From CAUPWF01 sp964369755 (GTDB lineage: Bacteria > Bacillota > Clostridia > Lachnospirales > Lachnospiraceae), in assembly GCA_964369755.1 (NCBI GenBank), contig CAYJFY010000004.1, forward strand, positions 38,785-102,784: a DNA stretch of 64,000 nt. Direction: 5' to 3'. Of the stretch, positions 34,838 to 43,327 are shown piece after piece. Made by a program: the position numbers and the translations under genes. A model generated the notes under the pieces. The model saw only the letters and a list, made by a program, of their open reading frames with translations. It was not told where the DNA came from and did not search any database. Every line of letters begins with the position of its first letter. Position 1 is the stretch's first letter.

Positions 34838-36877
34838 ATGAATAGACAAGCATTGTTTTCGGATTGCACTCCTAATTATGTTACACCAGCAGAACCAAAG
34901 GCGGGAAATACCGTTACCATACGGTTTCGGACGCTAAATGGTGACGCGGACAGGGTAAGATTGTTGGTTGATAACCACAAGTACAACATGGAATTAGAAA
35001 AACAAACAGAGCTATTTGACTACTATAAGATTGACTACACATTAGGAGATAAACCCTTGCGATATTATTTTGAAGTATCGCAGGGGACAGAGATATGCCA
35101 ATATCATCGAATGGGCACAGATGAGATGGTGAAGGATCAGTATCCTTTTGAGATTGTACCGGGATTCTCCACCCCAGATTGGGCAAAGGGTGCGGTGATG
35201 TATCAGATTTTTGTGGATCGTTTCTATAATGGCGATGAAACAAATGATGTGGTAGATGATGAGTATTATTATATCGGTGGCAAGTCGGTTCATGTAAGGG
35301 ATTGGACGAAGCCGCCTGCCAATGTAGGGATTCGTGAATTTTATGGTGGAGACTTGCAGGGGGTTATGGATAAATTAGATTATTTGCAGGATTTGGGGGT
35401 TGAAGTTTTATATCTGAATCCTATTTTTGTCTCTCCATCTAATCATAAGTATGACATCCAAGATTATGATTATGTAGATCCGCATTATGGGAAGATTGTA
35501 AAAGATGGAGGAGAAGTACTTGAAGGTGAGCGGGTAGATAATCACAATGCGACGAAGTACCAGATTCGAACAACGGACAAGGAGAATCTAGAAGCGAGCA
35601 ATCAGATTTTGATACGGTTGGTCGAAGAGGTGCACGCGCGCGGCATGAAGATTATTCTAGATGGAGTATTCAATCACTGTGGTTCCTTTAATAAGTGGAT
35701 GGATAGAGAACGAATCTACGAAGATAGCGAGGATTATGAAAAGGGTGCCTATATTTCCAAGGAGAGTCCGTATCATAGTTTCTTTCACTTCCATGCAGAT
35801 GGCGATGAAAATTGGCCTTACAATGGAAGTTACGATGGCTGGTGGGGACATGACACTCTTCCAAAGTTGAATTTTGAGGATTCAGAAGAACTGGAAAATT
35901 ATATATTAGAGATTGGGAAAAAATGGGTGTCTCCACCATATAATGTGGATGGATGGAGGCTAGATGTGGCAGCGGATTTAGGCCGAAACAATGAATATAA
36001 CCATTATTTTTGGAATAAATTCCGAGAGGCTGTAAAAGCTGCCAACCCAGAGGCTATTATTTTGGCAGAACACTATGGAAACCCACAGGATTGGCTGCGC
36101 GGCGATGAATGGGATACGATTATGAACTATGATGCTTTTATGGAACCTCTCACTTGGTTTTTTACTGGAATGGAAAAACATAGCGATTGGCAGCGCGAGG
36201 ACTTGGAGGGAAATGCGGATCATTTTGCATACTCTATGGGGCATCATATGTCGCTGATGCTGTATCCTTCCTTATTTACTTCGATGAATCAGCTATCTAA
36301 CCATGATCATTCCAGATTCTTGACACGGACAAACCGCAAAAGAGGTCGTATCGAACACTGGGGACCGGCAGCAGCAAATGAGGCAGTGATGCCTGAGGTA
36401 ATGAGAGAAGCTGTCGTGATGCAGATGACTTGGCCGGGTGCTCCAACAGTTTATTACGGAGATGAAGTAGGAGTTTGTGGATTTACAGATCCAGATAATC
36501 GGCGAACCTATCCGTGGGGGGCTGAAGATATGGAAATGTTGGAATTCCACAAAGATATGATTCGAATTCACAAGCAAGAAAGGGCATTGAGGGAAGGCTC
36601 AATTTATTTGTTGCAGTGGAATTATAATTTGATTGTGTTTGCAAGGATGACTGCAGAAGAGCAAGTTCTTGTGGTGGTGCATCATGGGGATAGTCTAAAG
36701 ACAGTTCGGATGCCGGTGTGGTATGCAGAGGTTCCACCAGACGCAAAGATGGAACGTTTGTTATATACATACGATATGGGCTATACGATAGAATCCGAAG
36801 AATATCGCGTTCGTGATGGAATCTTGTATGTAAATATGGGGGCACGTTCTGCGCTTGTTTTGAAAACTATTCGTTAG
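34838..36877 (+). CDS. GH13 alpha-glycosidase (neopullulanase/cyclomaltodextrinase type)
   Basis: A 679-residue cytoplasmic enzyme without a signal peptide. An N-terminal beta-domain (about 1-115, CBM34-like) precedes the GH13 barrel. Catalytic motifs are WRLDVAADLG (nucleophile Asp, about 375), ILAEHYG (acid/base Glu, about 409) and LSNHDHSRF (transition-state Asp, about 488). YQIFVDRFYNGD and LYLNPIF are typical of intracellular maltodextrin-degrading enzymes. It probably hydrolyses maltodextrins or limit dextrins, complementing glgP and malQ. It follows ftsH by 11 nt, and its stop overlaps the convergent bioY stop. Confidence 0.9.
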   Translation: MNRQALFSDCTPNYVTPAEPKAGNTVTIRFRTLNGDADRVRLLVDNHKYNMELEKQTELFDYYKIDYTLGDKPLRYYFEVSQGTEICQYHRMGTDEMVKDQYPFEIVPGFSTPDWAKGAVMYQIFVDRFYNGDETNDVVDDEYYYIGGKSVHVRDWTKPPANVGIREFYGGDLQGVMDKLDYLQDLGVEVLYLNPIFVSPSNHKYDIQDYDYVDPHYGKIVKDGGEVLEGERVDNHNATKYQIRTTDKENLEASNQILIRLVEEVHARGMKIILDGVFNHCGSFNKWMDRERIYEDSEDYEKGAYISKESPYHSFFHFHADGDENWPYNGSYDGWWGHDTLPKLNFEDSEELENYILEIGKKWVSPPYNVDGWRLDVAADLGRNNEYNHYFWNKFREAVKAANPEAIILAEHYGNPQDWLRGDEWDTIMNYDAFMEPLTWFFTGMEKHSDWQREDLEGNADHFAYSMGHHMSLMLYPSLFTSMNQLSNHDHSRFLTRTNRKRGRIEHWGPAAANEAVMPEVMREAVVMQMTWPGAPTVYYGDEVGVCGFTDPDNRRTYPWGAEDMEMLEFHKDMIRIHKQERALREGSIYLLQWNYNLIVFARMTAEEQVLVVVHHGDSLKTVRMPVWYAEVPPDAKMERLLYTYDMGYTIESEEYRVRDGILYVNMGARSALVLKTIR

Positions 36878-37425
36878 AGTCGTCGATACACGGCAGGGGC
36901 GATAACCAGTACTAGTGCCATTTTCACAATATCTCCAATCATATATGGGAGAACACCAACTCCTAGTGCGGCGAGAAATGTCAAGTCAAGTTGTTTGCTG
37001 AGCCAAAAAGTGCCTAAGAGATAGCAGACAATGGTACCGACCATCATACCAAGTGCTGTGGGAAGTGGTTTTCTGTCAAATTTCTCCGCGAAGAAGCCGG
37101 TAAAAAAAGCAATAAAGATAAAGCCGATTAGATAGCCACCCGTAGGACCTAGGAGTTTGCCGAGTCCGCCTTCAAAGTTGGAGAAGATCGGTAATCCTAC
37201 AGAGCCGAGCAATAGGTAGATGATAACACTGAGTGTCGCATGTTTTGTGCCGAGTAAATACGCACTGAGGGTGACTGCTAAGTTCGTCAAGGTAATAGGC
37301 ACGGGTGAAAATGGGAGCGGGATGGAAAAAGGAGCCACCACACAGGTGACCGCGGTCATTAAGGCAATCCATACCATGGTTTTTGTTGAGAGCTGTAGAT
37401 TGTTTTGTTTTGTTTCTTGATGCAT
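36874..37425 (-). CDS. bioY: Biotin transporter BioY (ECF S-component)
   Basis: A 183-residue, strongly hydrophobic substrate-binding subunit with about six membrane spans. FSPVPITLTNLAVTLSAYLLG and LLGPTGGYLIGF are BioY signatures. It would pair with a shared energy-coupling module (EcfAAT) encoded elsewhere. ATG 37425 is chosen because GGAGG lies 7-8 nt upstream; a longer in-frame start at 37527 would overlap the promoter. A BirA operator covers its -35, indicating repression when biotin is plentiful. Confidence 0.94.
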   Translation of the reverse strand: MHQETKQNNLQLSTKTMVWIALMTAVTCVVAPFSIPLPFSPVPITLTNLAVTLSAYLLGTKHATLSVIIYLLLGSVGLPIFSNFEGGLGKLLGPTGGYLIGFIFIAFFTGFFAEKFDRKPLPTALGMMVGTIVCYLLGTFWLSKQLDLTFLAALGVGVLPYMIGDIVKMALVLVIAPAVYRRL

Positions 37426-37498
37426 AAGGTGTCCTCCAATAGATTCTGAATGTTTGAGGATTGCGAGAGCGCAAAGTGCGTAGCAATCCGTCTGTATC

Positions 37499-37551
37499 AT
37501 AATATGATATAAAAGCTGTATTGTCAACTAAAAATACGAAAAGGTTTACAA
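37499..37551 (-). promoter_or_regulatory. bioY promoter with overlapping BirA operator
   Basis: On the minus strand, TTGACA (37522-37527) and TATTAT (37499-37504) are 17 bp apart. The BirA-type operator is 37521-37551 (+ strand TTGTCAAC, 15-bp spacer, GTTTACAA). It includes the -35, so bound BirA-biotinyl-AMP should block RNA polymerase. Confidence 0.85.
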
Positions 37552-37667
37552 CGAATGATTGCTGAATAAAATATATTGTGCAAACAAATTAAAAAATAAG
37601 TAATAAACAGACAATTTGTCGCGTGAAAGAAAATAGATAAAAATTATAATTATTTTTATAAAATATA

Positions 37668-37696
37668 TTGACATAAAGAGTTGAGTGTGTTAATAT
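37668..37696 (+). promoter_or_regulatory. Predicted promoter of a gene-poor transcription unit
   Basis: TTGACA (37668-37673), 17-bp spacer, TAATAT (37691-37696). It is followed by a ribosome site with a tiny frame, then about 600 nt with no frame, and a terminator at 38499. Confidence 0.5.
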
Positions 37697-37779
37697 ACAG
37701 TTAATCCAAAAAAGAACCAAATAAAATAAAGATTAAGTATTTGGGATCTTGGACAAATTGTTGAAAGGAGGCTCAGCCG

Positions 37780-37878
37780 TTGGAAATCTTTTCAGTAGAA
37801 ACTCAATATACAGGTGATATGGTAAACAGATCCTACGTTATAAGCCTATCCTTGAAAGTTGAAATTTCGGTAAGATAA
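37780..37878 (+). CDS. Possible 32-residue peptide with a strong ribosome site
   Basis: A TTG codon at 37780 follows AAAGGAGG by about 9 nt. The frame runs 32 codons (starting M-EIFSVETQYTGDM) to TAA 37876-37878. No membrane segment or known family is recognised. It lies 84 nt downstream of a good -35/-10 pair, so it may be a leader peptide or the surviving start of a decayed gene. Expression is unproven. Confidence 0.35.
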   Translation: MEIFSVETQYTGDMVNRSYVISLSLKVEISVR

Positions 37879-38498
37879 AAAAGTATTCGAAGAGAAATAA
37901 ACCGGAATAAAGAACGATTTAATAGTTTACAAGTATATTGAGAATAATATCACCATTAATTTAAAGATTCAGAGGTGTGTAAAGAAACATTATCTGGGTG
38001 GTTTGAATCATCAATCGATATGATATTACTTTTGTTATTTTCGAGATGATTTTTCGAAATCATTTATGTTGATGATAAGAACATGGAAGACATATAAATA
38101 GTCGGAAGCTTTAGATTATAAATTTTAAAATATAATATAGTAGATATATTATTACAAATCCCAAAAAGAAGATATAACAATTGTAATGTGTAGAAGTGAG
38201 ATATTAATTTAAATTGAGACTACGTTGTATAAACAGAAATTAAGGATATGTAGTGTAGTGTGAAGTCAAGAAAGGTTAGTATAGATTGAGAAGTAAACAC
38301 ATATGAAGTTGTTCAAGTTTCTTGAAGGAAGAGTAAAGATAGAAATAAATATGCATTGAGAAACGGTTTGCGAAATATAAGGAGTTGTTAGTATATAGAG
38401 CAGGATGATGTATATTAAAATTAAGGATAGAGACGTAGGAATAAATCAAGAATCCTTCGATAAAATAAAAAATAATAAAATTGAATACGAAGAATGAA
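37879..38498. other. About 620 bp of AT-rich sequence without a recognisable gene
   Basis: Stops occur frequently in all frames and no long frame is present. Purine-rich stretches such as AAGGAGTTG and GAAGGAAGAG resemble coding sequence, which would fit a decayed gene. A small hairpin (ATGATTTTTCGAAATCAT) is near 38047. The segment lies between a predicted promoter and a terminator. Confidence 0.5.
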
Positions 38499-38536
38499 AA
38501 TAGCCACTATAAAAGAATTGTAGTGGCTATTATTTT
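38499..38536 (+). terminator. Terminator closing the gene-poor unit
   Basis: AATAGCCACTA pairs with TAGTGGCTATT around TAAAAGAATTG, followed by ATTTTG. It lies about 100 bp upstream of the next gene. Confidence 0.85.
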
Positions 38537-38634
38537 GACATTGTAACCAATATGTGTTAAAATTATCCTATTGGATTGCAGAATTTTAACAAAATTATTC
38601 CGAAATAAATAATAAACAACAGAGGTGAAGAGAG

Positions 38635-41256
38635 TTGGATAATTATGAATATCGAGTGAAAACTGAACAGATGTTAGGATATGTGAAAACAAAAAACTAT
38701 GTACAGGCGATGATCATCGCAGATTCTATCGACTGGAGAAGAGTGCGCAATGTTGATATGTTGTGTACTGTGAGCGATATCTATGAAAAAAGCGGGAAGA
38801 ACGGGAAGAGCAGAGATATTTTGTTTTTGGCATTTGATAGAGCACCAGAAGAAAAGAAGATTGTATATAAGTTGGGAACTTTGGCTCTGAAACTAGGAGA
38901 TGTTGATGAGGCGCAAGAGTGTTTAGAAGAATTTGCTACCATTGCACCGAAGGATCCGAATAGACATATCTTGAGATATAAAATACTTAGAGCGCAAGGA
39001 GCAAGTGTTGATAAGCAAATTGGTGCGTTGGAAGCATTTAATAAGAGTGAATCAGTGGAGCGCTGGTCATATGAGCTGGCATCACTTTACTACGAAGCGG
39101 GGATGCTATCAGAATGTGCAGCTCAGTGTGATGATTTGCTATTGTGGTTTGGCGACGGAAAATATGCGAAAGACACGGTTTCCTTAAAGCTAAAGTTCAG
39201 GGATCTCACACCATCACAACAGGAAAAGTATCTTGGAATACCAAAGGAGAAGCCGCTTGCAGAGGCTCAAGCGAAATTAGCAGAAGAAGTGGCGCCGATG
39301 GTGGAGAGGGAAGTGAGTAAAACGCAAGTCGTGATGGATGCATTAATTACTCCAACTCCAGCTTCTGTACAGCCTTCTACAAATATAAGCAACACGATTA
39401 GTCCACAAATTACAGGACAGATGCGAATAGAGGAAATCCTTCAAGGTTGGGAGGAGACTCAAAAAGAAGTTGAAGTTGCCATAGAGATTGAAAAACAAAA
39501 GGCAGAAGAAAGAGCACGAATTGAAGCACTAGAAAGAGAACAAGTGGCAAAAGAGAAGCCACCAGTTCAGGAATTGCCTGAAGATATTCGATTGATGATG
39601 GCAATCGAGGACGGAGAAGCACCTGATTTGCAATATGCGAAATCAGTTAGCAGAGAAGATAGTGAGGAAGAAGTCACAGAAGCGCCAGTAGAACAAAACG
39701 TCATTAATCTAGATGAGATGGGATATGACGATGAATTTGAATCGCTCGATGATGACTATGAAGAAGAGTTCGAAGACGAATCCTATGGTGATTATGAGGA
39801 AGAGCTAGAAGATGACTCTTATGAAGATTATGAGGAAGAGCTAGAAGATGACTCCTATGATGACTATGAGAAAGAGCTAGAAGATGACTCCTATGATGAC
39901 TATGATGAAGAGTTAGAAAATGAGTCATATGATGAGTACGAGGAAGAGCTAGAAGATGACTCTTATAATGATTATGAGGAAGAGTTAGAAGATGACTCTG
40001 ATGATGATTATGAGGAAGAAGAGTTTGACGAGCAGGGAGAAGAGTTGGCAGAGGGATTTGAACATGATGCAGACCAAGCGGATAGCATCGAAATTCCTAT
40101 GGATTTAGAACCAATCGATTTGGGTGCAGTGAACGGAAACGAGCCAGAAGCTGAAGACGATTTTGAAAATATCTGGAGTGAAAATGCAATTGATGATTTG
40201 TTATCAAAAGAAGATGCATTACATGAGACAGAGAATAGCCAAGAGATTTCAGTAGAAGATCAAGAATTTGAATTGAAGCAGGAGGGGGATAAACTTCTTG
40301 TTTTGGAGGAAGAAAAAGCAGCTCCATCTAGAATAGAGATGGCGAAAGCGGTTGCAACAGGAAAAACAGCAAAACTACCTACGGCTGAGATTGCAAAAAT
40401 GGTGGCTGCTGGTGGAGCAATTGGACAAGATACGGGATATATTGTTCAAGCGAGATATGATTTAGATGCACAAAGTGAAGTTGGATTAAGGGCTGGGCTT
40501 TCAGAAGAACAGAAAAAAATGTTCTCATATTTTGTTCCTGTTCGCGGTATGAGTGACCAGCTAGTAGAGGTGCTAGAGAGAGATAGACAGTGCACTGGAA
40601 GAAAGGGCACATCTAGCACAGGGAATTTATTAGTGATTGGGCACAAGGGGTCTGGTAAGACAGTACTCGCAGTTGATATTGTTAAGGCGATTCAAAAGAA
40701 TAGAAATATTAGACAAGGTAAGGTTGCAATTGTAACAGGGGAGTCCTTAAATCGTAAGAAGATCAGCGACATTATCGGAAAATTATACGGCGGCGCGCTT
40801 ATTATCGAAAAAGCAAATCAAATGAGTGAGAAAACAATCATTCGTTTGAATAAGGCGATGGAGAGAGAAACTGGAGAGATGCTATTCATCCTAGAAGACG
40901 AAAGAAAACCATTGGATCGATTGTTGTCTTCGAATGCAGAGTTTAGACAAAAATTCACATCTAGACTGGAAGTTCCTGTATTTATTAATGATGAATTGGT
41001 TACCTTCGGTCAAACATATGCCAAGGAAAATGGATATAAAATTGATGAAATGGGTATTCTAGCACTTTATAGTAGAATTGATTCATTGCAAAGAGAGGAT
41101 CATGCAGTATCCGTTGCTGAGGTAAAAGAAATTATGGATGAGGCTATCGACTTTTCACAAAAAATGGGTGTGAAGAGAATTGCAAAACGCCTTTTTAAGA
41201 GAGATACAGAAGATAAATCAAAAGTAGTATTGACAGAAAAAGATTTTAAGCATTAA
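38635..41256 (+). CDS. Large TPR / acidic-repeat / P-loop protein of unknown function
   Basis: An 873-residue soluble protein. The N-terminal 200 residues form TPR-like helical repeats. A Glu/Gln-rich linker leads to a tandem acidic repeat (about 373-463). The C-terminal part (about 615-873) is an AAA-like NTPase with Walker A GHKGSGKT (about 669). The Walker B position reads GALIIEKA, lacking the usual Asp-Glu pair, so hydrolysis may be impaired. The C-terminus is basic. Translation starts with TTG 38635 after AGAGGTG. It precedes glgB but is separated from it by a terminator. I do not recognise a named family; a scaffold or regulatory ATPase is a guess. Confidence 0.85.
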   Translation: MDNYEYRVKTEQMLGYVKTKNYVQAMIIADSIDWRRVRNVDMLCTVSDIYEKSGKNGKSRDILFLAFDRAPEEKKIVYKLGTLALKLGDVDEAQECLEEFATIAPKDPNRHILRYKILRAQGASVDKQIGALEAFNKSESVERWSYELASLYYEAGMLSECAAQCDDLLLWFGDGKYAKDTVSLKLKFRDLTPSQQEKYLGIPKEKPLAEAQAKLAEEVAPMVEREVSKTQVVMDALITPTPASVQPSTNISNTISPQITGQMRIEEILQGWEETQKEVEVAIEIEKQKAEERARIEALEREQVAKEKPPVQELPEDIRLMMAIEDGEAPDLQYAKSVSREDSEEEVTEAPVEQNVINLDEMGYDDEFESLDDDYEEEFEDESYGDYEEELEDDSYEDYEEELEDDSYDDYEKELEDDSYDDYDEELENESYDEYEEELEDDSYNDYEEELEDDSDDDYEEEEFDEQGEELAEGFEHDADQADSIEIPMDLEPIDLGAVNGNEPEAEDDFENIWSENAIDDLLSKEDALHETENSQEISVEDQEFELKQEGDKLLVLEEEKAAPSRIEMAKAVATGKTAKLPTAEIAKMVAAGGAIGQDTGYIVQARYDLDAQSEVGLRAGLSEEQKKMFSYFVPVRGMSDQLVEVLERDRQCTGRKGTSSTGNLLVIGHKGSGKTVLAVDIVKAIQKNRNIRQGKVAIVTGESLNRKKISDIIGKLYGGALIIEKANQMSEKTIIRLNKAMERETGEMLFILEDERKPLDRLLSSNAEFRQKFTSRLEVPVFINDELVTFGQTYAKENGYKIDEMGILALYSRIDSLQREDHAVSVAEVKEIMDEAIDFSQKMGVKRIAKRLFKRDTEDKSKVVLTEKDFKH
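39751..40022 (+). repeat. 36-bp tandem repeats encoding acidic 12-residue units
   Basis: About seven imperfect units encode variations of DYEEELEDDSYD (DYEKELEDDSYD, DYDEELENESYD, EYEEELEDDSYN and others). Units differ at synonymous and a few non-synonymous sites. Such in-frame minisatellites tend to change copy number without breaking the frame. Confidence 0.9.
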
Positions 41257-41259
41257 TAA

Positions 41260-41296
41260 GAAGACGATGTAATATAAAAGTTGCATCGTCTTTTTG
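41260..41296 (+). terminator. Terminator between the TPR/P-loop gene and glgB
   Basis: AAGACGATGTAA pairs with TTGCATCGTCTT around ATATAAAAG and ends TTTTTG. Confidence 0.88.
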
Positions 41297-41321
41297 AAAA
41301 TAATTTAAAAGAGGTGCAGCG

Positions 41322-43235
41322 ATGATGAGGATGAAAGCTAAGAACGATTGTTTTTTTGGAGAATTTGATCATTATTTATTTGGACAGGGAAATCACTATG
41401 AGATTTATAAAAAAATGGGAGCACATTTGATGGAGCAAGATGGACAGAAAGGTGTTTATTTTGCAGTATGGGCGCCAAATGCGGAAGAAGTTTCGGTAGT
41501 GGGTGACTTTAATTTTTGGGATAAGGACAGTCATATTATGGAAAAACAGGAGCCTTTGGGTGTTTTTGTTTGTTTTATTCCAGGGGTTGGAGAAGATGTG
41601 TTGTATAAATATTCGGTGAAGTCAAAAAAAGGAGACTATGTTCTAAAGGCAGATCCATTCGGGAATTATACGGAGAGATTGCCTGGTACAGCTTCAAAAG
41701 TGGTCGACTTATCCAAAAACAAATGGACAGATAATGATTGGATGAAGAAGCGAAAAGACTGGGATTGTACGACTAGTCCAGTATCCATCTACGAGGTACA
41801 TATCGGTTCGTGGATGCGCCACATCATTGAAGGAGAAGAAGGGTATTATAACTACAGAGAATTTGCACGTGCGGTAGTAAAATACATGAAGGATATGGGG
41901 TACACGCATATTGAATTGATGGGAATTGCCGAATATCCATATGATGCATCTTGGGGATATCAAGTTACAGGATATTATGCACCGACTTCAAGATATGGTT
42001 CGCCAGAAGACTTTGCATATATGATTGATTATTTCCACAAGAATAAGATAGGGGTCATCTTAGATTGGGTGCCTGCGCATTTCCCGAGAGACTCACATGG
42101 ACTAGAGAATTTTGATGGAACACCAACTTATGAGTATGCGGATCCGAAGCAAGGAGAGCATCCAGATTGGGGTACAAAGATTTTTGATTATGGCAAGCCA
42201 GAGGTACGAAACTTCTTAATTGCAAATGCCTTATATTGGATCGAGGAATTTCATATAGATGGACTAAGGGTGGATGCGGTTGCATCAATGCTCTATTTAG
42301 ACTATGGGAAGCAAGATGGCGGATGGGTTGCAAATAAATATGGTGGAAATGAAAATCTAGAGGCGATTGAGTTCTTTAAGCATTTGAATTCTGTTGTCAA
42401 AGGAAAGCATCCTGGTGTATTGATGATAGCCGAGGAGTCTACTGCGTGGCCGAAGGTGACGGGAGATCCAGAGGATAATGGTTTGGGATTTAGCATGAAG
42501 TGGAACATGGGGTGGATGCATGATTTCTTAGAATATATGAAATTGGATCCGTTGTTCAGAAAACACAATCACTATAGTATGACATTTTCTATGACCTATG
42601 CATACAGTGAAAATTATGTATTGGTGTTATCACACGATGAGGTTGTTCATCTGAAGTGTTCTATGCTGAATAAGATGCCAGGGTTAGGGATTGACAAATA
42701 TAGAAATCTAATGGTTGGATATGCGTATATGATGGGACACCCAGGGAAAAAGCTACTGTTTATGGGGCAGGATTTTGCTCAATTACGTGAGTGGAGCGAG
42801 GCGAGGGAGTTAGACTGGGGATTGTTGCAAGAGAAAGAACACCAATATGTAAATAATTTTACAAGAGCATTATTAAAGCTTTATAAGAAAAACAAGGCAT
42901 TTTATGAATTGGACAATCATCACGAAGGATTCCAATGGATTAATGCGGATGATATGTATCGTAGTATCTATAGTTTTATGCGACATTCCAAAGATGGAAA
43001 GAAAAACCTCTTGTTCGTGTGTAATTTCACACCGATGGAACGGTCAGACTACAGGGTTGGAGTGCCGAGGAATAAACAGTACAAATTGATCCTTAGTACT
43101 GATAGTCAAGAATTTGGTGGAGAAAAGGATGTGTTACAGGAGAAGTACAAGGCACAAAAGGGCGAGTGTGATGGAAGACCGTACTATCTTGAGTATCCAT
43201 TGGCGCCATATGGTGTTGCAATCTTCGAATTTTAA
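41322..43235 (+). CDS. glgB: 1,4-alpha-glucan branching enzyme
   Basis: Introduces alpha-1,6 branches into glycogen. The 637 residues comprise an N-terminal CBM48 (VYFAVWAPNAEEVSVVGDFNFW), the GH13 barrel and a C-terminal beta-domain. Catalytic motifs are DGLRVDAVASML (nucleophile Asp), MIAEESTAWP (Glu) and LSHDEVVH (Asp). It lacks the extra N-terminal module of longer E. coli-type enzymes. AGAGGTG precedes tandem ATG codons at 41322 and 41325. A hairpin element starts 15 nt after the stop. Confidence 0.96.
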   Translation: MMRMKAKNDCFFGEFDHYLFGQGNHYEIYKKMGAHLMEQDGQKGVYFAVWAPNAEEVSVVGDFNFWDKDSHIMEKQEPLGVFVCFIPGVGEDVLYKYSVKSKKGDYVLKADPFGNYTERLPGTASKVVDLSKNKWTDNDWMKKRKDWDCTTSPVSIYEVHIGSWMRHIIEGEEGYYNYREFARAVVKYMKDMGYTHIELMGIAEYPYDASWGYQVTGYYAPTSRYGSPEDFAYMIDYFHKNKIGVILDWVPAHFPRDSHGLENFDGTPTYEYADPKQGEHPDWGTKIFDYGKPEVRNFLIANALYWIEEFHIDGLRVDAVASMLYLDYGKQDGGWVANKYGGNENLEAIEFFKHLNSVVKGKHPGVLMIAEESTAWPKVTGDPEDNGLGFSMKWNMGWMHDFLEYMKLDPLFRKHNHYSMTFSMTYAYSENYVLVLSHDEVVHLKCSMLNKMPGLGIDKYRNLMVGYAYMMGHPGKKLLFMGQDFAQLREWSEARELDWGLLQEKEHQYVNNFTRALLKLYKKNKAFYELDNHHEGFQWINADDMYRSIYSFMRHSKDGKKNLLFVCNFTPMERSDYRVGVPRNKQYKLILSTDSQEFGGEKDVLQEKYKAQKGECDGRPYYLEYPLAPYGVAIFEF

Positions 43236-43249
43236 GATGGGGGCGAAAA

Positions 43250-43295
43250 GGGGACGGGGGAAGGATGAGCTTTTGCTCATATCTCCCCCGTCCCC
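43250..43295 (+). repeat. 3'-UTR hairpin element, copy 5
   Basis: GGGGACGGGGG / CCCCCGTCCCC outer arms, GATGAGC / GCTCATATC inner arms, loop TTTT. It begins 15 nt after the glgB stop at the convergent boundary with pyrG. Flanking GGGGGCGA and TCGCTCCC could extend the stem outward. Confidence 0.82.
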
Positions 43296-43327
43296 ATTGT
43301 CCGTCCTCTTGTCGCTCCCGTCTTTGT

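Noticed and set aside
39751..40022. CRISPR-like regular repeats.
   Set aside because: The 36-bp units are contiguous, in frame and without spacers; they are a coding minisatellite.
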